A stretch of 34,348 nt of DNA. Origin: Sulfitobacter sp. GTDB taxonomy: Bacteria > Pseudomonadota > Alphaproteobacteria > Rhodobacterales > Rhodobacteraceae. Of the stretch, positions 17,596 through 25,876 are shown piece by piece. The notes below the pieces were generated by a model that was given only the letters and a program-made list of their open reading frames with translations, ran no database searches and was not told where the DNA came from. The position numbers were made by a program, and so were the translations under genes. Every line of letters begins with the position of its first letter. Position 1 is the stretch's first letter. Location: contig JAGXHC010000048.1 in NCBI GenBank assembly GCA_024636405.1, positions 1 through 34,348 on the forward strand, in the 5' to 3' direction.

Positions 17596-18579
17596 TCAAC
17601 GGCCACGCGTACGATAAGCGTCCAATGCCGCGCCAAATATCAAGATGGCCCCGATCACGACCGGCTGCAAAGATCCGTTGATTTGTTGCAGGTTCATGCC
17701 GATCGACAAACACGTGATAAGCAGCGCACCGTAGATCGGCGCAGAAATTCCGCCGGTTCCGCCCCGCAGGGATGCACCGCCGATCACCGCCGCCGCGATA
17801 CTGCTCAGCACCAATGATGTGCCCAGGTTCGGTTCTCCCGATCCGGTTTGCGCCGTCATCAGCAACCCTGCAACCGCAGCCAACGCGCCGCTGGTGACGT
17901 AGGCGAAAAACAGATGCTCCTTCACGCGCCGCCCCCCCACATGCGCGACCTCGTTACTATCGCCCAAAACATAAAGCACGCGACCGTGAACCGTGCGCGT
18001 CAGCGAAAAATGCAGTGCCCAGGCCACCACCGCCGCGATCAGCAGCGGGATCGGCAGCAACAGGATGGTCATTTGATTCAGCGCAAAGCTGAAGCTTTCG
18101 GGAAGGTTGAAGATGGGAAATCCACCCGAGATTGTCGTGGCAACCCCGGTAAAGATGCTCATCGTTGCAAGTGTGACGATGAATGGATTGATGCGCAGAT
18201 AGGCCACCAATGCGCCGTTAATTGCACCGATCGTGACACCAAGCAGCAGGCCGATCAGAACGCCCGCGACAATCCCGCCGCCGACACCAAGCGTCGGCAA
18301 CAGCGCCGTCATCACCATTGAAGATGCGACCGAAACGAGCGACACGTTCGCGCCCACCGACAGGTCGAACCCGCGTGTGATGATCACCACCAGTTGTGCC
18401 GCGGCGACAAAAAAGAACAGCGATGTCTGTTTCATGATGTTCACGACGTTGTCGCCTGAAATCATAGCCGGTTGCAGGGCGGCAAAGACCCCGACCACGG
18501 CGATGATCGCTATCGGCAACAGAAGGTGCGGCCCAAGCAGTCGCAGGTCCAGGAAAGGTGTGCGGGTCTGCTCAGCCAT
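17596..18579 (-). CDS. RbsC-type ABC transporter permease (second of two)
   Basis: This 327-aa polytopic membrane protein of the ribose/autoinducer permease family has repeated hydrophobic segments, the family motif TRGFDLSVGANVSL near residue 70 and the conserved AVIGGASLRGG near the C-terminal third. The start is the ATG giving MAEQ, with AGG-type ribosome sites before it; the gene overlaps the end of the first permease by 8 bases. It should form a heterodimeric channel with its neighbour in the inner membrane. It is the last gene of the importer operon; no clear terminator follows. Confidence 0.9.
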   Translation of the reverse strand: MAEQTRTPFLDLRLLGPHLLLPIAIIAVVGVFAALQPAMISGDNVVNIMKQTSLFFFVAAAQLVVIITRGFDLSVGANVSLVSVASSMVMTALLPTLGVGGGIVAGVLIGLLLGVTIGAINGALVAYLRINPFIVTLATMSIFTGVATTISGGFPIFNLPESFSFALNQMTILLLPIPLLIAAVVAWALHFSLTRTVHGRVLYVLGDSNEVAHVGGRRVKEHLFFAYVTSGALAAVAGLLMTAQTGSGEPNLGTSLVLSSIAAAVIGGASLRGGTGGISAPIYGALLITCLSIGMNLQQINGSLQPVVIGAILIFGAALDAYRTRGR

Positions 18580-19576
18580 TCCTGGACCTCCGGTTTTCGC
18601 GAAAACTCTCGGCGGCCACGGCGATGACAATGACGATGCCGATGATGATGATGTGGTATTTGCTGTCGATGCGCATCAGGCTCATGCCGTTGCTGAGCAC
18701 CGACAGAAAGATCGCGCTGAGTGCTACCATCTGGATGCGCCCTACCCCACCTTTCAGTGCCACACCGCCAATCACGGCCACGGAGATGCTTTCCAGCATA
18801 AGGTTGCTGCCCAGCGTCGCCTCGCCCGAGCCGACGCGCGCGGTCAGGAAGATGCCCACGATGCCTGCAAGAAGTGCACTGATCGCGTAGGCCAGCCAGA
18901 TGTATTTGCGCGTGTTCAGACCCGACAGCCGTGCCGCTTTTTCGTTGCCGCCGACAGCGTAGAAATAGCGGCCAAGCCGTGTCTGGGTCTGGACGTACCA
19001 CAGGACCAGCAGCACGGTCGCGGCCGCGTAGATGACATAGGGCAGCTCCAGAAATTTGCCGCGACCGATTTCGCGGGTAAACAGGTCTGGCATGTCATAG
19101 ATCGGGGTGCCGCCGGTCACGTATCCCGCCAACCCCGAGGCAATGGTCATGGTGCCGATCGTGACCATGAAGGGCGATATCTTCATCACGCTGACGAAAA
19201 ATCCGTTCGCAATACCGACTGCCAGCCCTGGCAAGAGCCCCAGCAGGCTGCCCAGCAGCACGATTGCGCCGGCACTTTCCAACCCGATTGACCCCAGCCA
19301 CACCATCGACAGTGCTGAGCTGACAGAGGTGAGCGCCACGATGGCGCCTACGGAAATGTCAAAGCCGCCCACGATAATCACCAACATTTGTCCGGCTGAT
19401 ATGATCGACAGGAACGAAGCGTTGCGCAGTACATTTATCAGGTTCGATGTGCGCAGAAAGCGCGGCTCGTAAAGCGCAAGCAGCACGCATGTCACAATCA
19501 GCACTGCGGGAAGGATGCCGATGGTGGCCAATATCCTGCCGATGCGATTGTTGGATTGGACGGCGTCTGCGCGCAT
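18572..19576 (-). CDS. RbsC-type ABC transporter permease (first of two)
   Basis: This 334-aa membrane protein is of the same family as the next gene. It has multiple transmembrane helices from about residue 15, the GGFDISVGAIVAL motif and the SVAVIGGVALKGGVGR motif. The chosen ATG (MRADAV) lies one base after the ATPase stop; a longer in-frame start inside the ATPase gene would add 16 Arg-rich residues and is less likely. Two different permeases mark a heterodimeric import pore, as in several nucleoside and sugar-like importers. Confidence 0.9.
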   Translation of the reverse strand: MRADAVQSNNRIGRILATIGILPAVLIVTCVLLALYEPRFLRTSNLINVLRNASFLSIISAGQMLVIIVGGFDISVGAIVALTSVSSALSMVWLGSIGLESAGAIVLLGSLLGLLPGLAVGIANGFFVSVMKISPFMVTIGTMTIASGLAGYVTGGTPIYDMPDLFTREIGRGKFLELPYVIYAAATVLLVLWYVQTQTRLGRYFYAVGGNEKAARLSGLNTRKYIWLAYAISALLAGIVGIFLTARVGSGEATLGSNLMLESISVAVIGGVALKGGVGRIQMVALSAIFLSVLSNGMSLMRIDSKYHIIIIGIVIVIAVAAESFRENRRSRNG

Positions 19577-19577
19577 C

Positions 19578-21158
19578 TTAAAACTGCCCCTTTGTCTGGG
19601 TCTTGTCGGCTTCGCGTTGGTCAAAGAAATGCGATAGCAAAGCCTCTTCGGTCACGGCATCCCCGTCAAGCTCGCCCACGATCGCGCCTTCGCGCATCAC
19701 GATCACCCGGTGCGACATATGCATGACTTCGGCCAGTTCGGACGAGGCAATGACGACGGCTTTGCCCGCTTCGGTCAGCGTCTTGATCACGTCGTAGATT
19801 TCCAGTTTGGCCTGAATGTCGACGCCTACGGTGGGTTCATCAAACAAGAACACGTCGAATTCGCGTGACAAGCCCCGCGCAATCATCAGCTTTTGCTTGT
19901 TGCCGCCTGACAGTTGTTCAGCCTTGGCCGTCAATCCGGGTGTGCGGATTTTGAGCTTTTCAATCATGTCTTTTGTAAAGCTGCGCTCGGCACCGCGTTT
20001 CAACAGCACTGAGCCGCGCGAGAATGTCGGATCGTCCAGCGCGGCAATTGTGCTGTTGGAAATCAGGCTCTGGCTCATTGCCAGTCCTTCGGTTGCACGG
20101 TCCGAGGGGAAGTAACAGATCCGGTTGCTCAAGGCCGTGCGCGGGGTGTGGCGCATCAATGTGATGCCACTGGCCGTTATCTTGCCATGCGCGACGTTTT
20201 CCAGGCCGAAGGCGGCGCGCAGAACCTCGGATTTACCGCAGCCCGCCAGGCCCGCAAAGCCCAGCACTTCACCACGGCGAACCGAAAAACTGATATGTTC
20301 TGCCAACCCATTTTGCAGGCTGACGTCTTCAAACTGCAAAACCGTATCGCCCGGATTGCGATCAATGCGGGGGAAAAATTCTTCAAAGGTTCGGCCCGTC
20401 ATCAAACGGACCAGTTCCTTTTCGTCCGTATCCGACTTGTTTACCGTCGCGATGAACTTGCCGTCGCGCAGGACCGTGACCCGGTCAGCAAGCCGTGAAA
20501 TTTCGGGCATGCGGTGGGAGACATAGACAATGCCCAGACCATCTTCGCGAAGCTGCTCGATGATCTCGAAAAGCTGCGCCGCTTCTTGGTCGGTAAGCGA
20601 TGCGGTCGGTTCGTCCAAAATCAAAACGCGGCAGTCCCACAGCAGCGCCTTGGCGATCTCAACCATCTGCTGATGCGCGCGACGCAAGCTGCGAACCGGC
20701 GCACTTGGGTCCAGATCAAAACCCAGACGGTCAAGCACCGATTGCACCTTTTCGCGCATCGCGGCCTTGGCCAGCCGAGGGCCGCGTGTCAGTTCGTGCC
20801 CGAGATAAAGGTTCTCTTCGACCGTCATTTCCGGGATCAGGCTGAATTCCTGAAAAACGATGCTCACGCCCATCTTGTGGGCCAGAGCAGGCGTCATCGT
20901 GGTGACGGTTTCGCCGAACAGCCGATAGGTTCCGCTGTCAAACCCCTGCACGCCGCAGATGATCTGGATCAGCGTCGACTTGCCGGCGCCATTCTCACCG
21001 AACAGCACATGCACTTCGCCTGCCCGCAACTCAAACTGCATATCCTCCAGCGCCTTGAAGGGGCCGTAGGACTTATCGAGGTGCGCGATTTCGATCAACA
21101 CTTGGGTGGAGGTGCCGGACGCATGTGCTGCGTCCGGCTGTTCCGTTGTCAGAACCAT
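19578..21158 (-). CDS. ABC importer ATPase with two nucleotide-binding domains
   Basis: This 526-aa RbsA/MglA-type fusion carries two ABC domains. NBD1 has Walker A GENGAGKS at 54-61 and Walker B with LDEPTASLT at about 181-189, but its signature region reads SLRRAHQQMVEIAKAL, lacking the normal LS(V/G)G start. NBD2 has Walker A GLAGCGKS, a proper LSGGNKQKLMIARGL signature and LFDEPTVGVD. In usual family members NBD2 has the weaker Walker A, so the pattern here is notable. It powers the two adjacent permeases. The ATG has only a weak ribosome site, six bases after the binding-protein stop, suggesting coupling. Confidence 0.92.
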   Translation of the reverse strand: MVLTTEQPDAAHASGTSTQVLIEIAHLDKSYGPFKALEDMQFELRAGEVHVLFGENGAGKSTLIQIICGVQGFDSGTYRLFGETVTTMTPALAHKMGVSIVFQEFSLIPEMTVEENLYLGHELTRGPRLAKAAMREKVQSVLDRLGFDLDPSAPVRSLRRAHQQMVEIAKALLWDCRVLILDEPTASLTDQEAAQLFEIIEQLREDGLGIVYVSHRMPEISRLADRVTVLRDGKFIATVNKSDTDEKELVRLMTGRTFEEFFPRIDRNPGDTVLQFEDVSLQNGLAEHISFSVRRGEVLGFAGLAGCGKSEVLRAAFGLENVAHGKITASGITLMRHTPRTALSNRICYFPSDRATEGLAMSQSLISNSTIAALDDPTFSRGSVLLKRGAERSFTKDMIEKLKIRTPGLTAKAEQLSGGNKQKLMIARGLSREFDVFLFDEPTVGVDIQAKLEIYDVIKTLTEAGKAVVIASSELAEVMHMSHRVIVMREGAIVGELDGDAVTEEALLSHFFDQREADKTQTKGQF

Positions 21159-21164
21159 TTATGC

Positions 21165-22214
21165 TTACTCTACCGAGTAGACCGGGTCCCAATCCGCAGG
21201 TGCGAACGAGCGGCTGAGGTCCAACCCATCAATGTTGTCTTTGGTCACGACTGTCATGGATGGGAACAGATGCGTCATGTGGTCCTTGCCTTCAAGGATG
21301 CGCACGGCCATGTCCATCGCGATGCGTGCTTCCATGACGGGCGATTCCGTCACAGTTGCCGTCACGACGCCGGATTTCACCAGATCAACCATGCCTTCGT
21401 TGGAGTAATACGCCGCAATGATTGCATCATCGTTCCCGGCTTCCTCCAGCGCCTGCTTTGCAACTTCGGCGGTCACGGCCGTGCCGTAGATGATGTTCAC
21501 ATCGTCGTAAGCCTGCAGCGCGTCTTCGACGAGGCGCAGCTGAACGCTTTTGCCGGTATCGCCGTATTTGGCTTCCAGCAGCTCGATGTTGCTTCCCTCA
21601 ATGCCGCGCTCGACGCCTTCTGTCGACGCTTCGGCCCAGCCGGAACCCTGCGGTCCGGGGAAGTGCACCATGCGCATCGGCTTGTCGCCCGCCATTTCCG
21701 TCAGAAATTTGGCACCCGCTTCGGCAGCATCATCGTAGTTCGCAAAGATGCGGGCGTCCGCTACATCGCTCATCGGGTTGATCACGCCGACTTGCACGAT
21801 GCCCTTTTCCTTGCCCTCTGTCATGCTTTTGGCCAACCCGGCTTCGGAAATGGCGCCGATCACGATGGCATCTACGCCAAGCGCCAGACAGTCGTTGTAC
21901 TGCGAAACCTGCTTGGCCGCTTCTGTGTAACCGCCCGCTTCGAGGATCGTCGCCTTGACGCCCAGTTTGCGCGCCTGGTCCACGATACCGTAGTTCACGC
22001 CGACCCAATAGCTGTCTTTCATGTGCGGAAACAGCACGCAGATGTGCCACGGCTTTTCAGCCTTTTCCAGACCTGTATAGGCCACGATCGTGTCTGGGCC
22101 TTCGGCGGCATTGATCACATCAAAAGGCCATATGGCATCCTGCGCGTAGGCAGCGGATGTCAGGCCCGCGACGATAATCGCAGATGTGGATATGCTGGTG
22201 AGCATCTTTTTCAT
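21165..22214 (-). CDS. Periplasmic binding protein, TorT-like, of the ABC importer
   Basis: The 349-aa protein begins with a Sec signal peptide (Lys-rich start, hydrophobic core, likely cut after AYA at residue 24) and has the two-lobed type I periplasmic-binding fold. The segment ICVLFPHMKDSYWVGVNYG and the following EAGGY closely resemble the TorT-like branch rather than ribose-binding proteins. TorT of E. coli is the periplasmic partner of the TMAO sensor TorS; TorT-like proteins also serve ABC importers. AGGAGGT-like GGAGGTTC lies just before the ATG at 22214; the frame is open another 92 codons upstream, but that stretch does not look coding. First gene of the importer operon. Ligand unknown. 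Confidence 0.85.
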   Translation of the reverse strand: MKKMLTSISTSAIIVAGLTSAAYAQDAIWPFDVINAAEGPDTIVAYTGLEKAEKPWHICVLFPHMKDSYWVGVNYGIVDQARKLGVKATILEAGGYTEAAKQVSQYNDCLALGVDAIVIGAISEAGLAKSMTEGKEKGIVQVGVINPMSDVADARIFANYDDAAEAGAKFLTEMAGDKPMRMVHFPGPQGSGWAEASTEGVERGIEGSNIELLEAKYGDTGKSVQLRLVEDALQAYDDVNIIYGTAVTAEVAKQALEEAGNDDAIIAAYYSNEGMVDLVKSGVVTATVTESPVMEARIAMDMAVRILEGKDHMTHLFPSMTVVTKDNIDGLDLSRSFAPADWDPVYSVE

Positions 22215-22460
22215 GGGTGAACCTCCAAGTCCTTGTTTATTTTTCGTCCGATATTTTTGTTGTCCAGTCCGAGGGGCAACATTTGCCAACACGGTCTGGT
22301 CTTTGCGTTTTCGCCAAGCTGGTACGCCGACCAGTATCTGTCTCAATGGCTCGGCTTTATTGGTCGTGAGCGGCCTATCTGGGAGAAAACAACGTCCAGG
22401 TGTGATCCCTGTAGACTCCATCCCTCGCCGTTTCCCGCCACCTTCACAGCTTAAGAACAT
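22215..22460 (-). other. Long leader of the importer operon
   Basis: About 250 bases separate the binding-protein start from the shared regulatory element. No gene is convincing here. Two compact inverted repeats are visible: GGCAA-CAT-TTGCC at 22275-22287 and CTGGT-N6-ACCAG at 22319-22334. They may be operator half-sites or leader RNA stems. No known riboswitch pattern is recognised. Confidence 0.4.
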
Positions 22461-22481
22461 GTATTTTGTATTGTAAAATAC
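22461..22481. repeat. Inverted repeat GTATTTT-N7-AAAATAC
   Basis: Perfect 7-bp arms with a 7-base spacer overlap the start of the shared 49-bp element. Only the right arm is conserved in the second copy of that element, so the extra arm is specific to the importer promoter. Confidence 0.6.
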
Positions 22482-22518
22482 GATTTTCATACCAGTGAGT
22501 TCTGAAAATCAGATATTG
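22470..22518. promoter_or_regulatory. Shared 49-bp regulatory element, copy 1 (importer operon)
   Basis: This block aligns without gaps to 28402-28450 with 40 of 49 identical positions. It holds two inverted repeats with centres 26 bp apart: AAAAT-AYG-ATTTT and TCTGA-AAA-TCAGA (22501-22513 here). Paired dyads with this spacing are typical of LysR-type binding regions. It lies upstream of the TorT-like gene and downstream of the aminotransferase. It probably lets the LysR protein encoded at 28528-29427 control the importer. Confidence 0.7.
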
Positions 22519-22573
22519 CAGGCGGGCAATCAGCTTGTTCCCCGAAACTCTATCACAGGTAGCGAAAATTGTG

Positions 22574-22583
22574 GGAAATTTCC
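22574..22583. repeat. Perfect palindrome GGAAATTTCC
   Basis: A 10-bp perfect palindrome lies in the aminotransferase/importer gap, about 60 bases from the shared element. A protein-binding site is possible; chance is not excluded. Confidence 0.35.
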
Positions 22584-22616
22584 AAACTGCAAGTTTTTTC
22601 GGCGCTTATTTGGCTC

Positions 22617-22628
22617 AATGACGTCATT
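22617..22628. repeat. Perfect palindrome AATGACGTCATT
   Basis: A 12-bp perfect palindrome lies in the same gap. This length is unlikely by chance within 180 bases that already hold three other dyads, so it is a candidate operator for a dimeric regulator. No regulator can be named. Confidence 0.4.
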
Positions 22629-22643
22629 TAGTGCAGAGGTTAT

Positions 22644-22673
22644 TTCGGGCGATCTTTGGCCAAACCGCCCGAA
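22644..22673 (-). terminator. Hairpin after the aminotransferase gene
   Basis: Arms TTCGGGCG and CGCCCGAA (8 bp) enclose a second palindrome TTTGGCCAAA, 15 bases past the aminotransferase stop. The position suits termination of the pxp operon, but no T-run follows, so it may act as an RNA 3'-end stabiliser. Confidence 0.45.
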
Positions 22674-22687
22674 ACAGCCGCCGATTA

Positions 22688-23974
22688 TCAACCGGCGTGC
22701 GCGGAACTTGCATGCAAAAGGCAATCTTCGACAATATCCAACCCTTCCCCAAAGACCTCATCCTGAACCGTGATCGGGGCAAGGAAACGAATGACGTTTC
22801 CGTAGACACCGCATGTCAGCAAAATAAGCCCACGCTGGAACGCCAGATCTTTTACCTTGTTGGCAAACTCAGGATTTGGCGTGCCATCTCCGGGGTGCTT
22901 GAATTCGACCGCGTTCATAAAGCCAGGGCCGCGGATGTCAGAGATTTCGGGCACCCGGTCGCACAGCGATGCCAGCCGTTGTTTCAGCCGCCCCCCAAGT
23001 TGCATTGCGCGGTCACACAATTGCTCTTCTTCAATCACATCAAGCACAGCGTTGGCCGCTGCGACACCAATCGGGTTACCGCCATAGGTGCCGCCCAGGC
23101 CGCCCACGTTCGGGCCGTCCATCACCTCGGCGCGCCCGGTCACGGCGGCCAATGGAAACCCACCGGCAAGGCCCTTGGCCATCGTCACGATATCGGCCGC
23201 AACGCCGTGGTGTTCCATGGCGAACAATTTGCCGGTGCGTGCGAAACCGGTCTGGACCTCGTCCGCGATCAGTAAAATTCCGTGTTCATCACATAGACTG
23301 CGCAGCTTTTTCAGAAATGCCGTGGAGCATTCGTAAAAGCCGCCTTCGCCCTGCACTGGTTCCACGATCATCGCGGCAACGCGGCCCGGATCGACGTCGG
23401 CCTTAAAGAGCTTATCAAGTGCGGCAAATGCGTCCGCTTCGGTCACGCCATGCAGATCTATCGGAAAAGGCGCATGAAGCACATCGCCCGGCATTGCGCC
23501 AAAGCCGACTTTGTAGGGGAACACTTTGCCGGTCAACGACATGCCCATGAACGTGCGGCCATGAAACGCCCCCGAAAAGGCGATGATGGCGGATCGGCCT
23601 GTTGACGCGCGTGCAATCTTGACTGCGTTTTCAACAGCTTCGGCACCCGTTGAGACAAAGATCGTTTTCTTCGCGAAATCCCCCGGCACCAGTGTGTTCA
23701 GTCGCTCGGCCAGGCGCACGTAGCTCTCATAGGGCATGACCTGGTGGCAGGTATGGGTGAATTTGTCGAGTTGGGCCTTTACGGCTTCCATGACCTTGGG
23801 ATGGCGGTGCCCGGTGTTCACAACCGCGATCCCAGCGGCGAAATCAATGTAGCGATTGCCTTCGATGTCCCAGATCTCGGCATTTTCGGCGCGGTCGGCA
23901 TAAACCTGCGTCATCATGCCAACGCCACGTGCGATGGCGGTTGTCTTGCGTTCCTGAACGGCTGCGTTTTTCAC
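22688..23974 (-). CDS. gabT: Class III aminotransferase, 4-aminobutyrate type
   Basis: The 428-aa PLP enzyme of the GabT group shows STGAEAVENAVKIAR at 108-122, SGAFHGRT at 134-141, the Asp that contacts the PLP ring nitrogen in IADEVQTG (D238) and the Schiff-base Lys267 in MAKGLAGG. Family members move the omega-amino group of 4-aminobutyrate or 5-aminovalerate to 2-oxoglutarate. The GTG start has AGGA upstream. Being last in an operon for ring opening of cyclic amides suggests that the opened product is an omega-amino acid, for example from a 4- or 5-carbon lactam. The exact chain length is not predictable. Confidence 0.93.
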   Translation of the reverse strand: MKNAAVQERKTTAIARGVGMMTQVYADRAENAEIWDIEGNRYIDFAAGIAVVNTGHRHPKVMEAVKAQLDKFTHTCHQVMPYESYVRLAERLNTLVPGDFAKKTIFVSTGAEAVENAVKIARASTGRSAIIAFSGAFHGRTFMGMSLTGKVFPYKVGFGAMPGDVLHAPFPIDLHGVTEADAFAALDKLFKADVDPGRVAAMIVEPVQGEGGFYECSTAFLKKLRSLCDEHGILLIADEVQTGFARTGKLFAMEHHGVAADIVTMAKGLAGGFPLAAVTGRAEVMDGPNVGGLGGTYGGNPIGVAAANAVLDVIEEEQLCDRAMQLGGRLKQRLASLCDRVPEISDIRGPGFMNAVEFKHPGDGTPNPEFANKVKDLAFQRGLILLTCGVYGNVIRFLAPITVQDEVFGEGLDIVEDCLLHASSAHAG

Positions 23975-24008
23975 GGGTTGGTATCCTGGTGGTGGGTTTC
24001 AAGGGACA

Positions 24009-24029
24009 GGGGGCGGTCACGCCGCCCCC
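24009..24029 (-). other. GC-rich stem-loop between pxpC and the aminotransferase gene
   Basis: GGGGGCGG and CCGCCCCC form an 8-bp stem with a 5-base loop in the 62-base gap, eight bases after the pxpC stop. No T-run follows on the minus strand. It is probably an RNA processing or stability stem that sets the relative level of the aminotransferase. Confidence 0.55.
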
Positions 24030-24036
24030 GGTGGGA

Positions 24037-25011
24037 TTACGCCAAATGCGCGCGCACGGCATCCAGCGATGCGGCACGTTCTTTGCGGGCGGCCAGTGCT
24101 GTCTCCATGTCGACCTTGATGAACCGGGTCGGCACGTTGGGCTGCAATTGGCCGATCAGATCCATATCGGCGGAAATAACGGTGCCGATCATGAAATAGC
24201 CGCCACCAGACACCGCATCACGGTGCAGGATGATCGGTTCCGTACCGCTGGGCACCTGCACGGAGCCGTAGGGATAACAGGCATCGGTGATGTTTGATGG
24301 ATCTGAGCCTGCGCCGAACGGCGGTTCGCGGTCCACGAACTCAAGCGGCGTGCCGCCTTTGAACCGGTAGCCCATGCGATCCGCTTCGGACGCAACTTTC
24401 CAGGTTTCCTCAAAGAACCGCTTGCCCGCAGCTTCGGTGATCCGGTGCCAATAGAGACCCGGCAAGATGCGCAACTCAGCGGTGGCACCGGGAATGCGGC
24501 GTTTGTCCTCAGGAACACTGGCGCCAATCCTGGCCTTGCCGGTGCTCTGGCCCAGCGGCAACACGTCACCGGGCTGCACCGCGCGCCCGTCGATGCCCCC
24601 CAACGCGCCAATCGGATAAGTCGACCGACTGCCCAAATCGAGCGGCGTATCGATACCGCCCGCAAAAGCGATATAGGCACGCGCACCTGAACGCAGGTAA
24701 TCGAACGTCAGCGTCTGCCCGGCCTTCACGGCGATCGCTGTCCAGGACGCCAACACCTCGCCATCCAGCTTGGGCGGCAAATCACCGCCGGTGACAGCCA
24801 CGACGCCGTCTTGGGTAAACTCAAGCTCGGGGCCCATAAAGACGCATTCCAACCCTGCGGCGCTCTCATCATTGCCCACCAGCATGTTGGCACATCGCAT
24901 CGCGAAACGGTCCATCGCGCCGCCCATCGGGATGCCAAGGTGGTAATATCCGGGTCGCCCAAGGTCCTGAATGGTGGTCGCGAAACCGGACGTTTTGACA
25001 TTAATCGGCAT
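24037..25011 (-). CDS. pxpC: Biotin-dependent carboxyltransferase / 5-oxoprolinase subunit C family
   Basis: This 324-aa protein of the KipA/PxpC (AHS2) family shows TTIQDLGRPGY at about 13-23, GAMDRFAMRCANMLVGN at 31-47, AYIAFAGGIDTPLDLGSRSTY near 112-132, ADRMGYRFKG, and GGGYFMIGTVI near the end. The AHS2 fold also forms half of the carboxyltransferase in urea carboxylase. The start is the ATG giving MPINVKTS, which overlaps the pxpB end by 11 bases; a longer frame lies inside pxpB. The usual QVPxxGQPIxL motif is altered to QVPSGTEPIIL. It should pair with PxpB. With a biotin carboxylase beside it, true carboxyl transfer to an amide nitrogen is possible. Confidence 0.88.
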   Translation of the reverse strand: MPINVKTSGFATTIQDLGRPGYYHLGIPMGGAMDRFAMRCANMLVGNDESAAGLECVFMGPELEFTQDGVVAVTGGDLPPKLDGEVLASWTAIAVKAGQTLTFDYLRSGARAYIAFAGGIDTPLDLGSRSTYPIGALGGIDGRAVQPGDVLPLGQSTGKARIGASVPEDKRRIPGATAELRILPGLYWHRITEAAGKRFFEETWKVASEADRMGYRFKGGTPLEFVDREPPFGAGSDPSNITDACYPYGSVQVPSGTEPIILHRDAVSGGGYFMIGTVISADMDLIGQLQPNVPTRFIKVDMETALAARKERAASLDAVRAHLA

Positions 25012-25876
25012 AGAGTGCTTCCTCCAGCTTGGCGTTCGTTCCGTTGATGTCCGCATTAAAATCGTCGAGGGAGAAGACGACTTCGCGAATGCGCGGCGCA
25101 TAGGTGTTTGCTTCGACTTCGGCTAGGCAGCGGTCGTATTCTGCGCGGTCGATCGGTTTCCACTTCACGATGTCGCCGGGTTTGAAAAAGACCAGAAAGT
25201 CCTTGAGATAGCTTGTCTTTTGCTCCGGATCATAGATCGGCATGGGGGTAACACCAAACATCTGGTAACCGCCTGCCCCACGCACGGAATACACACAGGA
25301 AAAACAGCCGCCGTAGCCGACGGTAAGCTTGGGCGTATCGGTACGCGGGCGCAGATACTTGGGCACCTGAATCTGACGTTCTCGTTCAACCATCTGATAG
25401 AGAAATGGCAGGCCCGACACGAAGCCTACCATTGAAACAAACCAAGGCGACCCGGAATGCGCCTTAATGAACGCGTCCACGCTGTCATAGCCATTGATGC
25501 GTGCGGCATATTCGATATCTGTCGATTCCGGATCCTGATGCCGCTCGCGGAACCGCATCAGCGTCTCATGGGTCCAGGGGTCCTGATAATAGACCGGGAT
25601 TTCAATGATCCGCGTGGTCAGAACCGGCTCCTGCTTGGCGGCGGTTTCCTCCATCGACTTAAGCCGGTCCATCAGCGCGTCAGGGTGGATGACATCCGGA
25701 TCAAACTTGATCTGGAACGAGGCGTTGGCCGGGCAAATCTCGGTTATGCCGTCGATCTTGGCGTCGCGCACAGCGTTGGTCATTGAAAGTGTCGTAAAAA
25801 ATGCCTCCAGCGACATCTCTTCGCTGACTTCGACGAAGATATGTTCGTCGCCTCCAAAGGTGTACCTTGATGTCAT
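25001..25876 (-). CDS. pxpB: Carboxyltransferase / 5-oxoprolinase subunit B family (KipI-like)
   Basis: This 291-aa AHS1-family protein is longer than the usual 220-240. The extra length lies mainly before and around residues 100-145. The family signature normally reads GFxPGFxYL; here it is GFVSGLPFLYQM, with the Pro-Gly order changed. A later GYGGCFSCVYSVRGAGGYQMFG replaces the usual GGWxxxG ending. It forms the partner half of PxpC. The ATG overlaps the biotin carboxylase stop (ATGA). The motif changes and the length suggest a separate subgroup with a different substrate from 5-oxoproline. This is inference. Confidence 0.85.
   Translation of the reverse strand: MTSRYTFGGDEHIFVEVSEEMSLEAFFTTLSMTNAVRDAKIDGITEICPANASFQIKFDPDVIHPDALMDRLKSMEETAAKQEPVLTTRIIEIPVYYQDPWTHETLMRFRERHQDPESTDIEYAARINGYDSVDAFIKAHSGSPWFVSMVGFVSGLPFLYQMVERERQIQVPKYLRPRTDTPKLTVGYGGCFSCVYSVRGAGGYQMFGVTPMPIYDPEQKTSYLKDFLVFFKPGDIVKWKPIDRAEYDRCLAEVEANTYAPRIREVVFSLDDFNADINGTNAKLEEALYAD

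Noticed and set aside
17596..22214. Ribose importer RbsABC
   Set aside because: The binding protein resembles TorT rather than sugar-binding proteins, there are two different permeases, and no sugar kinase or isomerase is nearby.
20514..22220. 568-codon open frame on the plus strand opposite the ATPase and binding-protein genes
   Set aside because: His/Arg/Gln-rich product with no family motif, antisense to two well-supported genes; a by-product of high GC codon bias.
22215..22490. 92-residue N-terminal extension of the TorT-like binding protein
   Set aside because: The internal ATG has a strong ribosome site and begins a normal signal peptide; the extension would bury it.
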